Shown in pieces: positions 6,366 to 7,590 of a stretch of DNA of 7,590 bases; within the stretch, counting starts at the first letter, position 1, and each line of letters begins with the position of its first letter. Source of the stretch: Deltaproteobacteria bacterium. GTDB lineage: Bacteria > Desulfobacterota > Desulfobacteria > Desulfobacterales > JAFDCJ01. Below the pieces are notes generated by a model. It was given only the letters and a program-made list of their open reading frames with translations, was not told where the DNA came from and did not search any database. Location: NCBI GenBank assembly GCA_024277475.1, contig JAJRVC010000302.1, positions 1-7,590 of the forward strand, given 5' to 3'. The translations under genes and the position numbers were made by a program.

Positions 6366-6930
6366 AGCTGTTTACCACCTTGGTTTTTTTTTCTACAGTC
6401 ATACGATGTGCCCGTGTCGTGTAGTTGAAATGCATGTGTCCATGGATAAAATACAGCGGCGTGTACCGGTCTATAAGTTGCCGAAAGCACTCAAAGCCCC
6501 GATGACATTGATCCTCTCCATCGTGTATATGACGGGGAGGCGCATGGGTGATGATAACATCTACGCCTTTTTGCCGCCATATTTTTAAACGCATCCTGCC
6601 AATTTTGCGCTGCATCTGACGCTCGGTGTACTGGTGCGGTTTCCCATTATACCAGTGTGACCCCTCAAGGCCCATAATATTCAATCCACCATGCTGAACC
6701 AGGCGGCCATCAAGATCGATACACCCTTCCGGTCGATACCCTCCTGGCCGTATGTCATGATTTCCCAAGACATAGAATAGGGGGACCTTGAAGTTCGTGG
6801 CAAGAAAGGTAAGATACTCCGGCGGCAGATCGCCACAGGCAAGGATCAGATTTATACCTGGAAAGCGCCCAGAATGGAACTGCTCATACAATGACGGCTC
6901 AACACGATCCGAGACAGTCAGGATTTTCAT
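6331..6930 (-). CDS. Calcineurin-like metallophosphoesterase family protein
   Basis: The 199-residue cytoplasmic protein has the metal-site motifs in order: SD at 7-8 (Asp8), CGDLPPEYL with Asp34, GNHD at 56-59 (Asn57, His58), THAPP at 128-132 (His129), and GHMH at 164-167 (His165, His167). The first motif is usually D-x-H; here it reads SDRV, so the usual His ligand is missing. I recall a subfamily with SD[ER]V plus GDLPxxYL where this is normal, so the protein is probably active, perhaps with an altered metal site. Substrate is unknown: phosphodiester, nucleotide or phosphoprotein. It is the short, single-domain form with no signal peptide. No strong Shine-Dalgarno precedes ATG 6930. It is followed by the ParB-RAM gene with a 35-base overlap, which suggests one transcript and linked roles. 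Confidence 0.88.
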   Translation of the reverse strand: MKILTVSDRVEPSLYEQFHSGRFPGINLILACGDLPPEYLTFLATNFKVPLFYVLGNHDIRPGGYRPEGCIDLDGRLVQHGGLNIMGLEGSHWYNGKPHQYTERQMQRKIGRMRLKIWRQKGVDVIITHAPPRHIHDGEDQCHRGFECFRQLIDRYTPLYFIHGHMHFNYTTRAHRMTVEKKTKVVNSYGYCILKIDDG

Positions 6931-6984
6931 GACAATGTTCTAATGGGTTTGCTGTTACGCAGTAGTCTATGGAAACTTACGCCA

Positions 6985-7020
6985 GTGCCCATGGATAAAA
7001 AAGGCTTCGTGGATGGGCAC
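6985..7020 (-). terminator. Inverted repeat directly after the URO-D-like gene
   Basis: GTGCCCAT (6985-6992) and ATGGGCAC (7013-7020) are perfect 8-base arms with a 20-base loop. On the minus strand the first arm starts at the last base of the stop codon, and the T6 run lies in the loop, not after the stem. It may be a transcript-end hairpin, but it is not a classic intrinsic terminator. The rest of 6931-7019 shows nothing clear. Confidence 0.35.
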
Positions 7021-7590
7021 TAACTATAACTTCCGTATCCGTGGACAGCAGCGATAGCGGCCTTCACGTTTTCCGGGGGTGTCGTGGCTCCCAGGTTACA
7101 GAAAAGCAGGGCAAAACGGCCGCCTTTTCCGCCGATCTCAATGTATTGTCTAACCCGTTGCCTCACTTCTTCCGGGGAACTTAAGTCCATAAAAGCGGCC
7201 CCAATACCGAGAATTAGCGGAACATTTTTTTTCTGTGCATATTCTTTGTAAAGTTTTGGTCCGAGTTCTGCCACATCCGGGTCCTGTCCCTCAACAAAAC
7301 CGGGGCAGGCCTGGTGTTTTAGATCAAGCATTTCCGCCGGGTTTTTCAGAAACTTTTCACCTACCCAATTGGGCACATAAATTTGCGGTCCGCAAAGCTC
7401 TCTCAGACGCAGAACATAAGGGATGATCCAGTTCCTGATGATATCAGGATTGACAATAGGAAGGGAGCCGGCGGCATCATCTCCTGAAATGCTCTTCACA
7501 TTGGGGAACTCTTTTTTTAAGTACAGAACCCAGGGCGCGAGCACCTCTTCGACGATGCGGTCAAACAAGCTGCGCACAAAATCCGGGTCC
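7020..7590 (-). CDS. Uroporphyrinogen decarboxylase (URO-D) family protein, C-terminal part; 5' end outside the window
   Basis: This frame stays open to the right edge, so the start lies beyond it. The GTG at 7577 is internal: DPDFVRSLFDRI reads straight across it. About 190 residues are visible. The helix DRIVEEVLAPWVLYLKK, the following SGDDAAGS segment, the LILGIGAAF strand and the C-terminal GGRFALLFCNLGATTPPENVKAAIAAVHGYG pattern (Gly-rich turn, then PPENVKA) fit the late half of a URO-D-type TIM barrel. In anaerobes, proteins of this class outside haem synthesis are often corrinoid-dependent methyltransferases (MtaA/MtbA/CmuA type). The conserved N-terminal residues that distinguish a true HemE are not visible, so I do not assign that function. 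It is separated by 89 bases from the phosphoesterase gene on the same strand. Confidence 0.75.
   Translation of the reverse strand, partial: DPDFVRSLFDRIVEEVLAPWVLYLKKEFPNVKSISGDDAAGSLPIVNPDIIRNWIIPYVLRLRELCGPQIYVPNWVGEKFLKNPAEMLDLKHQACPGFVEGQDPDVAELGPKLYKEYAQKKNVPLILGIGAAFMDLSSPEEVRQRVRQYIEIGGKGGRFALLFCNLGATTPPENVKAAIAAVHGYGSYS

Noticed and set aside
6208..6588. Plus-strand 126-codon frame over the phosphoesterase/ParB junction
   Set aside because: Antisense shadow of two genes with recognisable domains.
7020..7577. Taking GTG 7577 as the true start of the URO-D-like gene
   Set aside because: The frame continues upstream with family-like residues (DPDF) to the window edge, and the visible part is only about half the normal length.

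Overview
The window looks like a chromosomal stretch of a Gram-negative bacterium of moderate GC. The mix of a periplasmic-binding-protein ABC importer, a uroporphyrinogen-decarboxylase-like (corrinoid methyltransferase class) protein and an uncommon HAD subtype would suit an anaerobic Desulfobacterota (old Deltaproteobacteria) genome. That placement is an impression from gene content and style, not a search result. No rRNA, tRNA, CRISPR array, transposase or phage gene is visible.

Layout. (1) Bases 1-753, minus strand: the first 251 codons of a HAD-family phosphatase that runs off the left edge. (2) Bases 754-1093: an AT-rich divergent promoter region with nested dyads and a TTGACA element. 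(3) Bases 1094-5213, plus strand: a complete four-gene ABC importer operon. It encodes a Tat-exported binding protein, an ATPase and two six-helix permeases, in the order of a PotD-PotA-PotB-PotC-type system. The binding-protein gene is separated from the ATPase gene by 166 bases holding two hairpins. The other three genes overlap by 8 and 4 bases and are probably translationally coupled. (4) Bases 5259-6930, minus strand: a tightly overlapping pair, a metallophosphoesterase followed by a three-part protein with an N-terminal ParB/sulfiredoxin-like domain, a helical middle and a C-terminal Lrp/AsnC effector-binding (RAM) domain but no recognisable HTH. (5) Bases 7020-7590, minus strand: the C-terminal part of a URO-D-family protein that runs off the right edge.

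How they work together. The importer is self-contained: the binding protein would capture a ligand in the periplasm, pass it to the permease pair, and the ATPase would drive uptake. The fold and operon order are those of polyamine importers. However, the acidic pair that holds the amine in E. coli PotD appears to be Arg and Ser here, so the ligand may not be a polyamine. The phosphoesterase and ParB-RAM protein share a 35-base overlap and look like one functional unit. That pair is the most likely place for an undescribed regulatory or nucleotide-processing system.
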